NCBI GenBank assembly: GCA_029448655.1
Contig: JACCLO010000024.1
Location: 1 to 64,000 of the forward strand
Length of the DNA: 64,000 bases
Origin: Wolfiporia cocos
Taxonomy: Eukaryota > Basidiomycota > Agaricomycetes > Polyporales > Phaeolaceae
Direction: 5' to 3'
Below, piece by piece: positions 30,151 through 42,000 of the stretch; the stretch's first letter is position 1, and each line of letters starts with the position of its first letter. The notes below the pieces were generated by a model. The model was given only the letters and a program-made list of their open reading frames with translations. It ran no database searches and was not told the DNA's origin. Both the position numbers and the translations under genes were made by a program.

Positions 30151-30412
30151 GGGGGCATTATCTGATGACTTTGTCAAAAACATGTTGGTATCATTTGAAT
30201 AAGTGATGATCAAATGCAAACATAATGCATTGGTTGATAACATCGTGAGAAACACATGACCTCAGCTAACCATTGGCTGCGTAGAGATCCAGACACCGGG
30301 GGCATTATCTAATGAAGATATTATATAAGCAATCAATGCATTATGTTCGCATTTGATCACTTATTCAAATGATACCAGCATGTTTCCGACAAAGTCATTA
30401 GATAATGCCCCC
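30151..30412. repeat. 262-bp fold-back element
   Basis: Long inverted arms (30151-30233 and 30334-30412) begin GGGGGCATTATCT and include GACTTTGTC and ATTTGAATAAGTG. A third copy of the terminus, GGGGGCATTATCTAATGA, lies inside at about 30299. It has no coding capacity. No target duplication was recognised. Confidence 0.75.
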
Positions 30413-31747
30413 AGTAGTTTATCCACAGGCGCAATGATGGCCGTAGGGCAATCGCATGAGGTACAGTACAAAAAATGAACTGCATATTAGATACTGTTTC
30501 CCTGCTAACCATATCTGGCTATGCGACATCCGACTTGCGACGTGTGCACGCGACGCCCAGGCACGCACGAGCTCACCGCACCCACAGCAACTCCATGTTC
30601 CAACATCAGACATCTCCCAGTACATGTTAGAGGCTGGGCCTGAGGCGAGGCGACGGAGGTGCAAGTGCAGAGGATTGAGATGTCGCTGGATCTTCAGGGT
30701 TGCTCGCAACCTCACTGTATACATGCTGGATATGTGTACTTAACAGGCAAGGCACAGATGTTGACAATCAGCGCAGAGTAGTTCAACACATACTATATCA
30801 ACGATATACCCACCACTATCTCGTTGCATCTGAAGGAGTTCAGTGTGCGCGTTCGAATCCATCGCATTCTCACTCAGTCTAAAAGCAAAGTGCAGACAAC
30901 GGCTGGCGTAACCTACGCAGACGCTGCCCAATTGAATCTCGACATCGCCTTCATAACACCCGCCAACCCGCTCTTTGTCAACAACCAAAATGACCCTGTT
31001 GTTTCTAGCTTCGCCCCTGAGTCTGAATCCGGTATCAAAGTCCCTCTGAGCACAGCAGTTCAGGCGCTATTTGATTCATCAAGTTTGGTTGTCCGCAACT
31101 GTAGATGCTCTGGTTCTACAAATCGTGTTATCTTTAGAAGGATCCTTTGCAAACCAGAGCCTGCTGCTTGCTGCTGAGTCAAGATATCTGTGAGGCCTGC
31201 TGATAGGTCATGCTGATGTCTTTGTCTGTGCTCAGAGGCATGTCCAGCACGTCGTTGCCTTGTTCCAGCCATTATCTTGCTTCTCATGTACATGCTTTAA
31301 GCCCTGGCCAATCATCTTGGTGCTCTGAAATCCAGTTTCTTAGGTATCTGTGCCTTGAGAATGAATAGATGATTGATTTGCCGTGATGGCATGTGAACGG
31401 GATAGCCTTGCTTTGGTAGGCCCACCGTGGCCGGATATGCTTTGTTGGTGGCCAAACCCGTTCGCAAACGATTATTGACATTCGCCGCCCATATAAGGCT
31501 ATTAGTTTACCATATATGTAATTTAGGCGCCTTGATAGACGTCGAAGCCATTTTCCTTCCTTTTTCTACTCTCCGGCTTTCTCTGTCTGCTCTCCTTCTG
31601 TCCCTGATCCCTTGCATCTTGCATCTTCCTCCTTGTCCTTCTATGGCCCATGCTTGCCAACCCTTCTGACTTACTCTGGGATGATCGTCTCTCTTTTTTT
31701 CTGTGGAAATTGTGTTCTGAAGCATCATTGTTCTTTGCCTGGGCCTT
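30413..31747. other. Intergenic, with uncertain ORF fragments
   Basis: A plus-strand frame at about 30820-31175 (SLHLKEFSVRVRIHRIL, YADAAQLNLDIAFITP) reads like protein, but it has stops upstream and no known domain. It could be a remnant of another gene. A pyrimidine-rich stretch at 31530-31640 resembles a basidiomycete promoter. Confidence 0.4.
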
Positions 31748-31915
31748 ATGCCGTCCAGGATGGATTCCTGGGACGGAGCATGGTTGGAAGGATTGTTAGA
31801 GCGTATTCGAATGGCCTTGTCAGACGCTGTGATGGACGCTTCATTGCAATCTGGCCACCTCCCGCAGAGTTTGAAGCGGAAACGTGCCTGCCCAATTTCA
31901 GATTTGCTCGAATGA
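31748..31915 (+). CDS. Small ORF, 55 residues, unknown
   Basis: ATG at 31748 (a second in-frame ATG at 31760) and TGA at 31913-31915. The peptide has an acidic/aromatic start (MDSWDGAWLEGLLERI), a helical middle and a basic end (LKRKRACPISDLLE). It follows a pyrimidine-rich promoter-like region. No family was recognised. It could be a real small gene, a first exon, or chance. Confidence 0.3.
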   Translation: MPSRMDSWDGAWLEGLLERIRMALSDAVMDASLQSGHLPQSLKRKRACPISDLLE

Positions 31916-32405
31916 TGAGATCTTCAACCTGAGCCTCGGTGCCGGTGCAATACGGCTACTGTTTGCTGAGCCGGCGGGTCACCCGTTTCTGGCTTGCAGT
32001 GGCACCGGTGGCATCCTTCCGTGCCACCTGGGCCTTACCGATGACCTAACCCCAATATGGGGGGTACCCTGATGTGGGTGCCCCTGACGTCTTTGCCGAT
32101 CACCCTGATCCCTGATCCTGTTCCCCGCATGGCGATGGCTCGCTAAACCAGCCTTGATCGGCCTCACCGAGGCGGGATAAAGCGACCTTTGTTGAACGGT
32201 TGCTGATGCGAGCTGTGAGCCGACGCAGTCCCCGCATGGTCTCGATCAGTATCTGATGGCTTCCGCTCCCCCTTCCATGTCCCTTGCCATTTATGCCGTC
32301 TGGAGGGCTTGATCCCGTCAGATCCTCTGTCCCCCGCCCTGTTTACTGCCCATTCCAAGCGCGTCTCCGCAGCTACCTTTGCTGAAAGTACCCTCTTCTA
32401 CTGCT

Positions 32406-35167
32406 ATGGAGGTCTACGGTTTTCCCAACGAAGCCTTGCCCACGGCGAACATCCACTTGGCCAGCTTCGTCGACACCACCCGTGACATTCTGCGGAGGGA
32501 CGGCAAAAAGGCGTTCCTCGACTACTGCCTCGCCGGACGCTGGAGGGACGCCGAGAGCGGACAGACTCAGCGTATCTTCCTCAATCCGACGTATGCGTGC
32601 GAGGGCGTGAATCGTTGCCTCAACCCGCAAGTACACAGAGACTTTGATTCCGTCATCGGCTTCTCTCAGGACCTGCCTTTCAAGGTCCCTGCCGCGGTGT
32701 TTCCAGTGCCCAGCTTCAAGGACACGCTGACCACGACCATCCATCTCAAGAGGCTGATTGATGTTGGGGTGAGTGAGGATCTTGGATGGGGCCGCTCGGT
32801 GCTGACTGGTGACGTTGCTTGTCATTTGCCTATCGTATTATATTGCCCGGTCCTTCCTGCAGGGTGTACTGACCAACGTGGAGGTGCACAAGATCCCCAA
32901 CGTCGGCTTCTGCAAGGTGGGCCATCGGCAGCAGACGCGGCTTTTTTTCCCCAGGCTGTACAAGTCCCACGAGGTGAATCTGGTCGACAGCGAGCTTCTC
33001 GCGATGCTCTACAACCGGTGCATCCGTCCCGCCATCCTCGCCATCGTGCCGGAGTCCGGTGCCCATTGGCCGGTCAACTATGCCGCAGCATATACCCAGT
33101 GCCAGGGGAGGAACGGGCAGCTCCACTTCAGCAGCCGGGACATCCCCTGGGAATACCTCGAGGCTTTCGCCATCGAGATGATGGGGGAGATGAATCGGAT
33201 CCTGGAGTTCAGGGACGCGTTCTTCATGCACGAGGTGCGGGGCATCAAGAACGCCAGCCGGCACGCGATCGACGATCCGGTGCAGGCGATGATCGTGCTG
33301 GATGAGCAGCTCGAGATCATTGACGTGGGGTGCATCGACCGACGGGACTGGTTTGTCAACGTCGGCATTGAGGTGAGCGAGGGAGGGCAGGTGCTTCAGT
33401 GGACGAGGTACGTTCACGAGCGCCTGCTCCGCTTCGCGCTCCCGCAAGCGCCGGAGAGGCGCCTTGGGCGACATATGGGAGGCAAACACTTTTGGTGTGA
33501 TCAGGTCTCTCAGCTGACCGAGTTTGCGGGATTCCGGAGCGAGCCGCTGCGGCTGGGACGGGAGGACGGGGTCGTGTATATCAACTCCTACACGACGGAC
33601 AAGTCGACGACCTACCAGATGCACTCCGGGGTCTTCCGCGGGCACGGCCCGTCCGACCTGTTCCCGGAGAAGATCGCTGTCCTGCTCAGCGACATGGAGA
33701 AGATGAGCCAGACGTTCATGGCCTGTCAGGGGGACCCACGCCGTAACATGGAGCCACAGGAGGGCACGGCGCGATTCGAGCTGAGGGTTCCGCTCGACAT
33801 CGCGGACACGACGCTCCTTCATTTTCCACGTGAGCTCATTGACCTGGGCATCTTCAGTATTACGCCGACTCTCTGGTGGTGAGATTCTCTTGACCTCTTG
33901 ACGTGGTGGGCTGCGCTGACCGACGGGCTCTTGTCCGTGCCGGTCCGCCAACAGGGACTTCAAGTTTTTGAGGCTGTCGGGCCTTCTGTACTTGGCCCAC
34001 AACATCAGCTCAGCGCCGCGCGCCCACCGGATGTGGACCCCGAACCTGAGGTTGGGTGCGATAGCCACGTACATGCTCAACGTGCTCATCTACCGGGCCG
34101 GCGAGAGGGAGGAGGAGCTGACGCTGGTCAAGAGTTCAGCTCTGTACTGTCGCGCGGACGAGGACCCTACTCGCGGCGACGACAACGACAACGACGACAA
34201 CGAGGATTTCGAGGATGAGGTGGACGAACTGGAGCACTATGTGCCCATCGGCGACCGGCAGGGGCTGTACTTCCTTGCCGGGATCGTGGAGGACCAACAG
34301 ACGTACCGGCTGAGCAAGGTGCGGGAGAGCGAGCTGCCGCCCAGCCACTTGCTGTGGTTCTACCGGGTCTCGTCAACCGAAGACTTCGCCACCGTCTTCG
34401 GGGTGGCGACAGGCCTCTCACGCCATCCGCGTCCGGGGAACCCAACTCGGATGAACAATCGGCGACCGGTGACGACGGACATCGGGCACTTGAGGAGGGA
34501 CGAGCCGCCTGTGCTGAACATGGGACTGGACAGGTTGAACCTCAGGTTCCGGCAGACGACGGCGCCCATGACGTTGGATGGGGCGGAGGTGGCAAGGGAC
34601 GTCGTTCTTCCACGACACGCGGAGGCGGAGGAGGTGCGGGAGCTAGACAAGCAGGTGTCGAAGATATGGTTTCAGATGCTGTCGGACATCGTGGACCAGA
34701 GCCCGAACCGGCAAGGACGGAGCAACCCGTCGTACGTGACGTTGAGCAAGCGCGAGCGGCGGCACGTGGAGGCGAAGCATTTCCAGACGTTCGCGCTGCC
34801 GTTCACGCATGTGGTCTGGAAAGTGACGCAGAGGGCGATGGACTGGAAGAACCGGGTCTTTGAGCGGTTCTTCCTGCCCAAGGGATATCAGGTGCCTGCC
34901 AACTCTCAGAATTGGCGATCGTGCCTGTACCTGCAGAGGTACCAGCGGTTGATGACGCGGCTGGAGTCTGGACACGGTGCGGAGCGGATCCGGATGGCGT
35001 TGAGGGAGCAATTTAGTACGCTGTGGTGGGTGCCCGATGCAAGCGAGGAGAGGATGTGGAAGGCGAGGAAGCGGCAGACGACGACGATGCAGCACATCCT
35101 TCCGGAAGACCACACGGGAGGAGGGGTGTGGATCCTATTGAACTCGCGGTACTTCAATCTGGCTTGA
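32406..35167 (+). CDS. Intact three-exon gene, 863-residue protein of unknown function
   Basis: Exons 32406-32768, 32863-33878 and 33955-35167 join in frame (2592 nt). The introns are 94 bp (GTGAGT...CTGCAG, phase 0) and 76 bp (GTGAGA...ACAG, phase 2), with a likely branch point GCTGAC in the first. ATG 32406 is the first in-frame ATG. No catalytic motif or known domain was recognised. There is no signal peptide or membrane segment. An acidic Asp/Asn run lies near residue 530. The C-terminus (HTGGGVWILLNSRYFNLA) is well formed. A decayed paralogue at 28790-29830 shows this is a subtelomeric gene family. GC content is higher than in the surrounding transposons. It is the only clearly intact host gene in the window. 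Confidence 0.85.
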
Positions 35168-35460
35168 TTCGTGGTCACGCTGCTGCCACGTTCGGTGGAC
35201 CTGGAATGGAGCGATGAGGACGAAAGGAGAGGTCGTGGACGTGGTCGTGGGCGTGATCGCGGTCGGGAGGACGAGAATGAGGATGAGGAAGAGGACAAGG
35301 AAGAGAGGGGGATGGAGGTTGCCTGAGCTGAGATGGGGCGTATAGGGAATTTCATTTTGAATTACGGGGACGTGTATTATCTGATGAGAGCACATGTGCT
35401 GGCCAGTCGATCGGACCGTTTAAGTTGGCAAGCTCAAAGTTGACAGGTGCGGGCGACCGA

Positions 35461-36169
35461 CCATGTCGGACGCGGATGTCCACCGCTGGGTGAGCATCAC
35501 GTGACCTCACTTATAACACAAGATAACACTTACTTGTTATGATCTTGGTATTGCTGGTTAGGCAAGAGATAAAGCAGTTGTTAAGCAGGATACGTTGAGT
35601 GGTTAACTCGTAGTATGAATGCAATGAATAGAACTGAGGCAATAGCGCTCAGCAAGTCCAGTATATATACATGATAAATAAGACCCCTAACAGTCTTATT
35701 AGATAATACTAATGTCCGTATTCGTATGTACAAGTCCCCAGGTACCTAAGTACTTAGTAATATACGATAAATACATATGCCGATCAAAACCGGGATATAG
35801 GAAGGCGGCGTAGGCCGCGCGAATGGCGTTTTGCGCTCTTGTCATTACAAAGACGGGGCGTGACCAAAGCCCGGTCCGCTGACGTTTATACGCTGACTGC
35901 TTCCGGACGGAATGTCCGATTGGCTGGAACTAGACATGTGACTGATGGTAACTACTGGTGATAAGATAAGACCGTCGTTACGGGAGATAACGCGGCCATC
36001 ATTCGGCACGTATGTAACCGTTTACTTGTGAGCCAGATAAGCTAGTTATTGGTCTAGAAAGTCGTAGATAATTCATAGAATTGCCGGAAAAATAGTAAGA
36101 AATATAGGGAAACTAGGAGAATTCTTGTGACAACTTAGTGGTTGGACTGGACATCCACGTCCGACATGG
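35461..36169. repeat. MITE-like inverted repeat, copy 2, split by a solo LTR
   Basis: The left arm (35461-35483) begins CCATGTCGGACG and the right arm ends at 36169. Without the LTR (35514-36132) and one ACTTA the element is about 85 bp. The arms match those at 27811-27906. Confidence 0.65.
35514..36132 (-). mobile_element. Solo LTR of family A
   Basis: A 619-bp copy of the A1/A2 LTR with the same ends (TAACACAAG...CTTGTGACA) and a perfect ACTTA duplication at 35509-35513 and 36133-36137. It was left by recombination between the LTRs of a full element. Confidence 0.93.
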
Positions 36170-36487
36170 TCGGACGGACGAGGGTGTCAAAGTCGACGTT
36201 GCGAGCTTTTATGCCTCTCTGCTCCAAATAACCAGATGTTGAGCTGGCCCTCTCGTCATCAAACTGAAGTGAATCTACAAGATCTCGACGTTCGTGTGTT
36301 TTCCTTCGTCGGGAGTTTTGCGCTTGCAAGTTTCAATCGTCAGTCGGCGGGGCCACTGATTTTCCAGCCCACACCACGTCCCGGCAACGATGACAATACC
36401 AGCGTCATTTTCCATATCACGATGTAGCAGTACAATTTGCGCTTCGAGCGCACGCGGAAAACAATACAGAGTACGCAAGGCCCACGA
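36170..36487. other. Intergenic, probable 3' region of the helicase gene
   Basis: The first part (GGGTGTCAAAGTCGACGTT...) resembles the flank of the other MITE-like copy at 27.8 kb. The rest is the region downstream of the minus-strand helicase stop at 36488. Confidence 0.4.
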
Positions 36488-37667
36488 TCAGGCACCGCCC
36501 CTACGGCCACCGCGACGGGTAGACTTCCTGGTGGGCGTCGGGATGGTGTCGCCGAATCCCGGCTGCGACGACTCCCTCGCGTTCGCAACCATCGACCACC
36601 CCTCGGCCTTGCGCTTCTTCCTCTCCTCATTGTCGAGGGACTTGCCGTAGCGCTTGTTGCCGGCCTGTGGAGAGCTCGAGCTGCCCTCGCCGCGATTGCC
36701 GTTGTCGGAGTTGCCGGTGTCGATGTTGTCGTTGCGGTCGTCGTCGCCGTCGCCGTTGCCTTCCTCGTCACTTCCGGCACTGATGCTGTCGATCACCGCC
36801 TGAGCGTCGAGCGCGTCCTCGGCTGCAGTCGGTCGGCCAGTCCGTTAGCGACACGTCCGGCCACGAAAGACGAGCAACTTACGGAATTGCGAGAAGGGGT
36901 TCTTGGGCAGCATGTCCTCTTGGTGCGAGTCGTGGATCGACTGTTCGTCCGCGTCTGAAGTCGCGACGACGTCCGGCAAGTTTGTGATGTCGTCCTCAAG
37001 TCCAGCGTTCTGCCCAGAGACGGGCGTGTGCTCGCGGGACTCGTCGTTGCGGGGCGTGGACTGGCGAGACTCCTTGTCGTGGGGCGTGGTCAACTGGGGC
37101 TTGGGCGTGGCTTGACGGGACTCATCGTTGCGGTTGCTGGCCGTGGCCGAGCCGCTATCTTCCAACGACGAGTCCTCAGACGAGCGGGCTTGAGATGCCT
37201 GTGGTGACACCGGGGACGATTCCTTGCTCTGCGACCGGGCCTTCGACGCGTAGCGGGGATGGGGGGCGGGGCGATTCTTGGCCTGCGAAGGCTCTGGGGT
37301 GGACTTCACAAGCACGGTGCCCCGGTTGAGGGCCGTGGCGCCGCTTGTCGACGGGTCGCTTTCGTCGTCTGACGTGATGACCGCCTTGTTCTTCTGCGTC
37401 CGCTTCTGCGTCCGCTTCTCGGGCACCCGCAGCAACTCCTCGTCGCTGTCGTCCGCGCCAGCATCTGCGATGGCATCCGCGCCGGTCTTCAAGCTAGAGG
37501 CGGTGTCCCCGGTGGTCGCCGTCGTCGACTTCTTCGTCGTCGTCGCTGTCTTCTTCTTCTTTCCACCAGTGCTTTTCGCCCTGGACTTGCCCTTGGCCTT
37601 TGGGCCGATGGTATCGTCGACACCGTCGATGATCTCGCCGCTGTCCTCGTCGAACTCGATCTCGTCG
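36488..37667 (-). pseudogene. SNF2-type helicase gene, C-terminal tail
   Basis: Minus-strand exons 37667-36883 and 36822-36488 are joined by a 60-bp intron (GTAAGT...CTGCAG). They encode an acidic, Ser/Pro-rich, disordered tail ending TRRGGRRGGA. Upstream the frame runs into the A2 element. Across A2, after dropping one CGTCG copy, it continues in frame into the helicase core at 62828-64000 (DTFSSDD then EIEFDEDSGE). Repeated NDESRQATP/DKESRQSTP-type phrases occur in the middle. With A2 inserted it can no longer be made as one protein. Confidence 0.8.
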
Positions 37668-38983
37668 TAACACAAGATAACACTTACTTATAGTAGTTGC
37701 TTGGTTTGCTGGTTAGGCAGGATAGTTGTAAGAGTTAAGCAAGATACGTGGAGTGGTTAACTCGTAGTTGCAATGAATAGAACTGAGGCAATAGCGCTCA
37801 GCAAGTCCAGTATATATACATGATAAATAAGACCCCTAACAGTCTTATTAGATAATACTAGTGTCCGTATTCGTATGTACAAGTCCCCAGGTACCTAAGT
37901 ACTTAGTAATATACGATAAATACATATACTGATCAAAACCGGGATATAGAAAGTGACACAGACTAGACTGTGGGACTCACACTGTAACCTAATAAGCGAC
38001 TTGAAGGAGTTGCTGGAGGTTGGTGAGGAGGCTAGTGGGCGCAAGCAGAGATGATATGTAACTGTGCGAATGCAAAGAACAAATCTAAGGCTTATCGTAG
38101 TGATAGCCCTATTTATATACATGTGCTGTTTGGTTACTCGAAGAGGAGCCAAACAGTTAGACGGTCTGTGCGCAGACATAACTAATACAGCTAAGTCGTA
38201 AACTACAGTAGACCATGTGCGCCGGTAATGGCCGCACCAGTAAGAAGCGTTGTTAGGACCGTAGGTCCATGTTGTGATAGTGGCGTTGCTACGTTAGTAA
38301 GCCATGCACGTGATAACTATATACCGGTATTGGGATATGAGTAATCGTAAGGGCATTGGCATGTGATAACGAGCGGGCCGCTTATCCAATTGTACTGACA
38401 TAACCCGGTATCGGGATATGACTAAGTCGCGTGACACCGGAGGTTAGTCCGCTGAGTCATTGACGCGTACGAACGTGTTATGTACGTGTTGTTATGACAG
38501 GTGGACGTATACCGCGTTGTGTACGTGTTGTTTGGTTGCGTGTACGTGTAGACGGGCGCTTAGCAGCGTAAACGTCTACGAGGTCGTAGAAATACCAGAT
38601 AAATAGGTAAAAATACGGGAAAAATAGTGGCATGTCCCAAATCTGTGACAGAAAGGCGGCGTAGACCGCGCGAATGGCGTTTTGTGCTCTTGTCATTACA
38701 AAGACGGGGCGTGACCAAAGCCCAGTCCGCTGACGTTTATACGCTGACTGCTTCCGGACGGAATGTCCGATTGGCTAGAACTAGACATGTGACTGATGGT
38801 AACTACTAGTGATAAGATAAGACCGTCGTTACGGGAGATAACGCGGCCATCGTTCGGCACGTATGTAACCGTTAACTTATGAACCAGATAAGCTAGTTAT
38901 TGGTCTAGAAAGTCGTAGATAATTTGTAGAATTGCCGGAAAAATAGTAAGAAATATAGGGAAACTAGGAGAATTCTTGTGACA
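37668..38983 (-). repeat. A2 3' LTR, interrupted by a solo LTR
   Basis: Family A LTR in two parts, 37668-37953 and 38651-38983, with GAAAG duplicated at the break. In sense the polypurine tract with eight G bases directly precedes it. Confidence 0.93.
37954..38650 (-). mobile_element. Solo LTR inside the A2 LTR, TGTCACAG family
   Basis: 697 bp. The plus strand begins TGACACAGACTAG and ends CCCAAATCTGTGACA. GAAAG is duplicated at 37949-37953 and 38651-38655. The ends match 6855-7975. A TATA-like CATGTATATAAATAG lies on the minus strand. Confidence 0.92.
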
Positions 38984-39073
38984 TTACCCCCCCCTTAGAT
39001 TTCAACGACCCCGTTGAGAGTAGAAGTTGTGCTAGAGCCCATTGAAGGGTTAGTCTTTACGATTTTTCCACTT

Positions 39074-42000
39074 TTATCGTCCTGTCGATCCAAAACCTTG
39101 TCTACCGCGCGTGGTTGGCTTGTCGAATTGTGCGTTGTAGGGACCACTTCCATGTAGGTGAGGTCGAATTTCTTTCTCGAACTTCTCCTTTGTCATGGAT
39201 TCCTGTATTTCGGGCGTGATTGCTACTTCGCAGATTAGCTGCGCAATTCTGTCGCCTTTCTTTACTTGGTACGGGTCTCCAGTGAGGTTCATCAACATGA
39301 CAAAGACTTCTCCGCGGTAGTCATGGTCTATTACTCCTGCAAGGACATCGATGCCCTTTTTCGCAAGTCCAGACCTTGGCACTATCCGACCGTATGTCCC
39401 ATATGGGACTTTGATATGAATGTCTGTGGGGACCGTGGCGGATTTCCATGAATTAATCAGAATATCCTGCGCGGCGTATAGATCATAGCCGATCACATCG
39501 GTTGTTCCCCTGGTCGGTAGTTTGCCATTGACTCCTACTTCGATTTCCAAGTCTTCGTTGAACTCAACGTCGGAATGTACCCATTGCCCCGTAAAGGGAT
39601 CGCGCTTGTAGTACACTTTCGGTTGTGTAGGATCAACATCGTCTCGATATTGGGGCCAGTCATCGGGCCAGACACATGTGTCCGAATCCCAATCTGGTGA
39701 GTCAGGGTCGAAGACGGCTATTGTCTGCCGTGTTCCGCCGAGTCTAGTTGATCGGCGAAGGGGTTGATTTGGGTCGGTACTAAGGGCTGAATATTTTGCC
39801 TTGTACTCGTCCAGTATCTCCTTAGCGTTAGCCAAATGTTCCTCGATTTCCCATGTGTCCTCTGCAGGTCTGGTGCCTTTCCAATGGATAAGGTATTCCC
39901 ACCGGCCGCGTCGGTTACGATGGTCGAGAATGGCTTCCACTTCCCATTCTTCCGGGTCTTCCATTTCCATTGGTTTGTCAGCCGCAGGAGGATGACTTTT
40001 CTGACCTTCGATGGTTGATTCCTTGTACATGACCAGTTTTGAAGCGTGGAACACAGGGTGGTAAGCCCTATATTGCGCGTCCATGTACACTTTGAACGTT
40101 ACCGGTCCCAGTTTTTCCGTGATTCGGAATGGGCCGATGTAGCGAGGGGCTAGACTTCTTTCGGTGTCTTGCCAACTTCGCACGTCCACGAGTACTTTGT
40201 CGCCCACTTTGAAGGGGACAATTTGCTTCTTTTGGTCATAGTACCAGGACCATCTTTCGGCTGCAATTTTCATTGCCGCCTTAGCTTTCTCTTGTGCAGA
40301 GAACCGTGTGTTCGCAATTTCTACTAAGTCTTTATTTCGACTAGGTTCGAAACTGCTTGGTCCTGCAATAGAATGACGACCTAATTCTACCAGGAACGGA
40401 GATTCCTTGGTAGTTTCGCTGGCTGCATTATTGTACGCAAATTCCGCTGTTGGCAGGAACTCCGACCAGTTATCTTTTTGGTACGTGTTGATGTAGCACC
40501 GCAGATACTGTTCGAGTATTTGATTTACTTGTTCGGTTTGTCCGTCTGCCTGCGGATGGTACGCCGTAGTCATCGACCTTTGGATTCCCAGCAGGGTACA
40601 CCATTCACCAAATAGTTTTGAGGCGAATTGTGTCCCTCTGTCCGATACTATCTGTTTCGGTAACCCATGTAAGGGATATACCTTTTGATAGAGTATCGTA
40701 GCTAGGTCTTTCGTTGAGAAAGTGTTTTCTATAGGGAAAAACCTTGCTCTTTTGGTCAACCGATCTACTACGACCATGATTGCGTCATGCATTCCCGATG
40801 GGGGTAGCTGAGTGATCAGGTCTATTGTCACCACTTCCCACGGGCCTGACGGCACCGGTAAGGGCTGCAGGGGTCCGTACGGCTTCTGCGGGTGGTTCTT
40901 CATACGTTGGCATGTGTCACATCCGTCTACGTATTTTTTGACGTAAACGAACATTCCGGGCCACCAATAGTTGCGGCTTAGCAATTCGTACGTTTTATAG
41001 CGTCCGAAATGCCCAGCTGACTTGTGATCGTGATGATACTCGACCACTTGCCGTCTGATATCCGCTGGTGTAGCTGGAACGTAGACTTTGCCTCTTCGGA
41101 GGAGTAACCCTCCTTCGTAGTTCCATTCTGATAGGTCTTTTTTGAATTCACGAGGGCCGGATGAGAGCAGCTCCTTGTAGTCTTTTGTGACCTTGTCGTC
41201 TAGCAACGCTTTGCGAATCTCTCGGAGTATCGATTCGTCTTCCGATTGTGGGGCAGCATGGGAGGTATCAAGAGCCATTGCCATGTACTCTTGCTCGAAC
41301 CACTCAGGTTTCAGAAGAACCTGATCGCGATTATTGAGATCCACCCCCTCCTCATGGTCTGGCCGCCTGGACAGAGGATCCGCGGTTAGCATTGTTTTGC
41401 CAGGTTTGTGCTTCATTTGGAAGTTGAAGCGTGAGAGGTACATTGCCCATCGGGCTTGTCGTCTCGTCAGTTTTTGTGCCGTTTTGAAATAGGTCAGGTT
41501 TAGATGATCCGACCATATCTCGAATTTTTCAGGATGTCCCTCTAGGTAGTGTCGCCACTCCTCTAGAGCCCTGATGACAGCCAACATTTCCTTGTCGTAG
41601 ATCTCATAGTTCCTTTCCGGGGCACTTAGCGATTTACTATAGTACGCCACGGGGTGGAATTTTTTATCCGTAGGATCTAACTGAGATAGTACTGCTCCGG
41701 TAGCGAAGTCTGACGCATCTGTTTCTACGCGGAAAGGCTGATCGTGCGACGGAATTCGAAGCACGGGCGCTTTGGTAAATGCTTCCTTTAGGGCTTGGAA
41801 AGCATTTTCCTACTCGGCGTCCCAATGCCAAGCTTCTGACTTTTTGGTCAGCATGGTGAGTGGTTTGGCTATTTTTGAGAAGCCTTCTATGAATCGCCTG
41901 TAGAAATTGGCAAATCCAAGGAAAGCTTGAACCTCTTTGACCTTAGTAGGTCTAGGCCAATCCTGAACTCCGGCGTACTTCTTCGGGTCCATCATGATGT

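Noticed and set aside
32830..34089. 419-codon ORF on the minus strand
   Set aside because: It is antisense to exon 2 and exon 3 of the three-exon gene, has no recognisable domain, and exists because that gene is GC-rich.
36488..37667. Telomere-linked RecQ helicase
   Set aside because: The motifs in the joined gene (QLIGRLWRHPQPK, VYRLIAAGTPDVFL) are of SNF2 type, and no RecQ-specific domain is seen.
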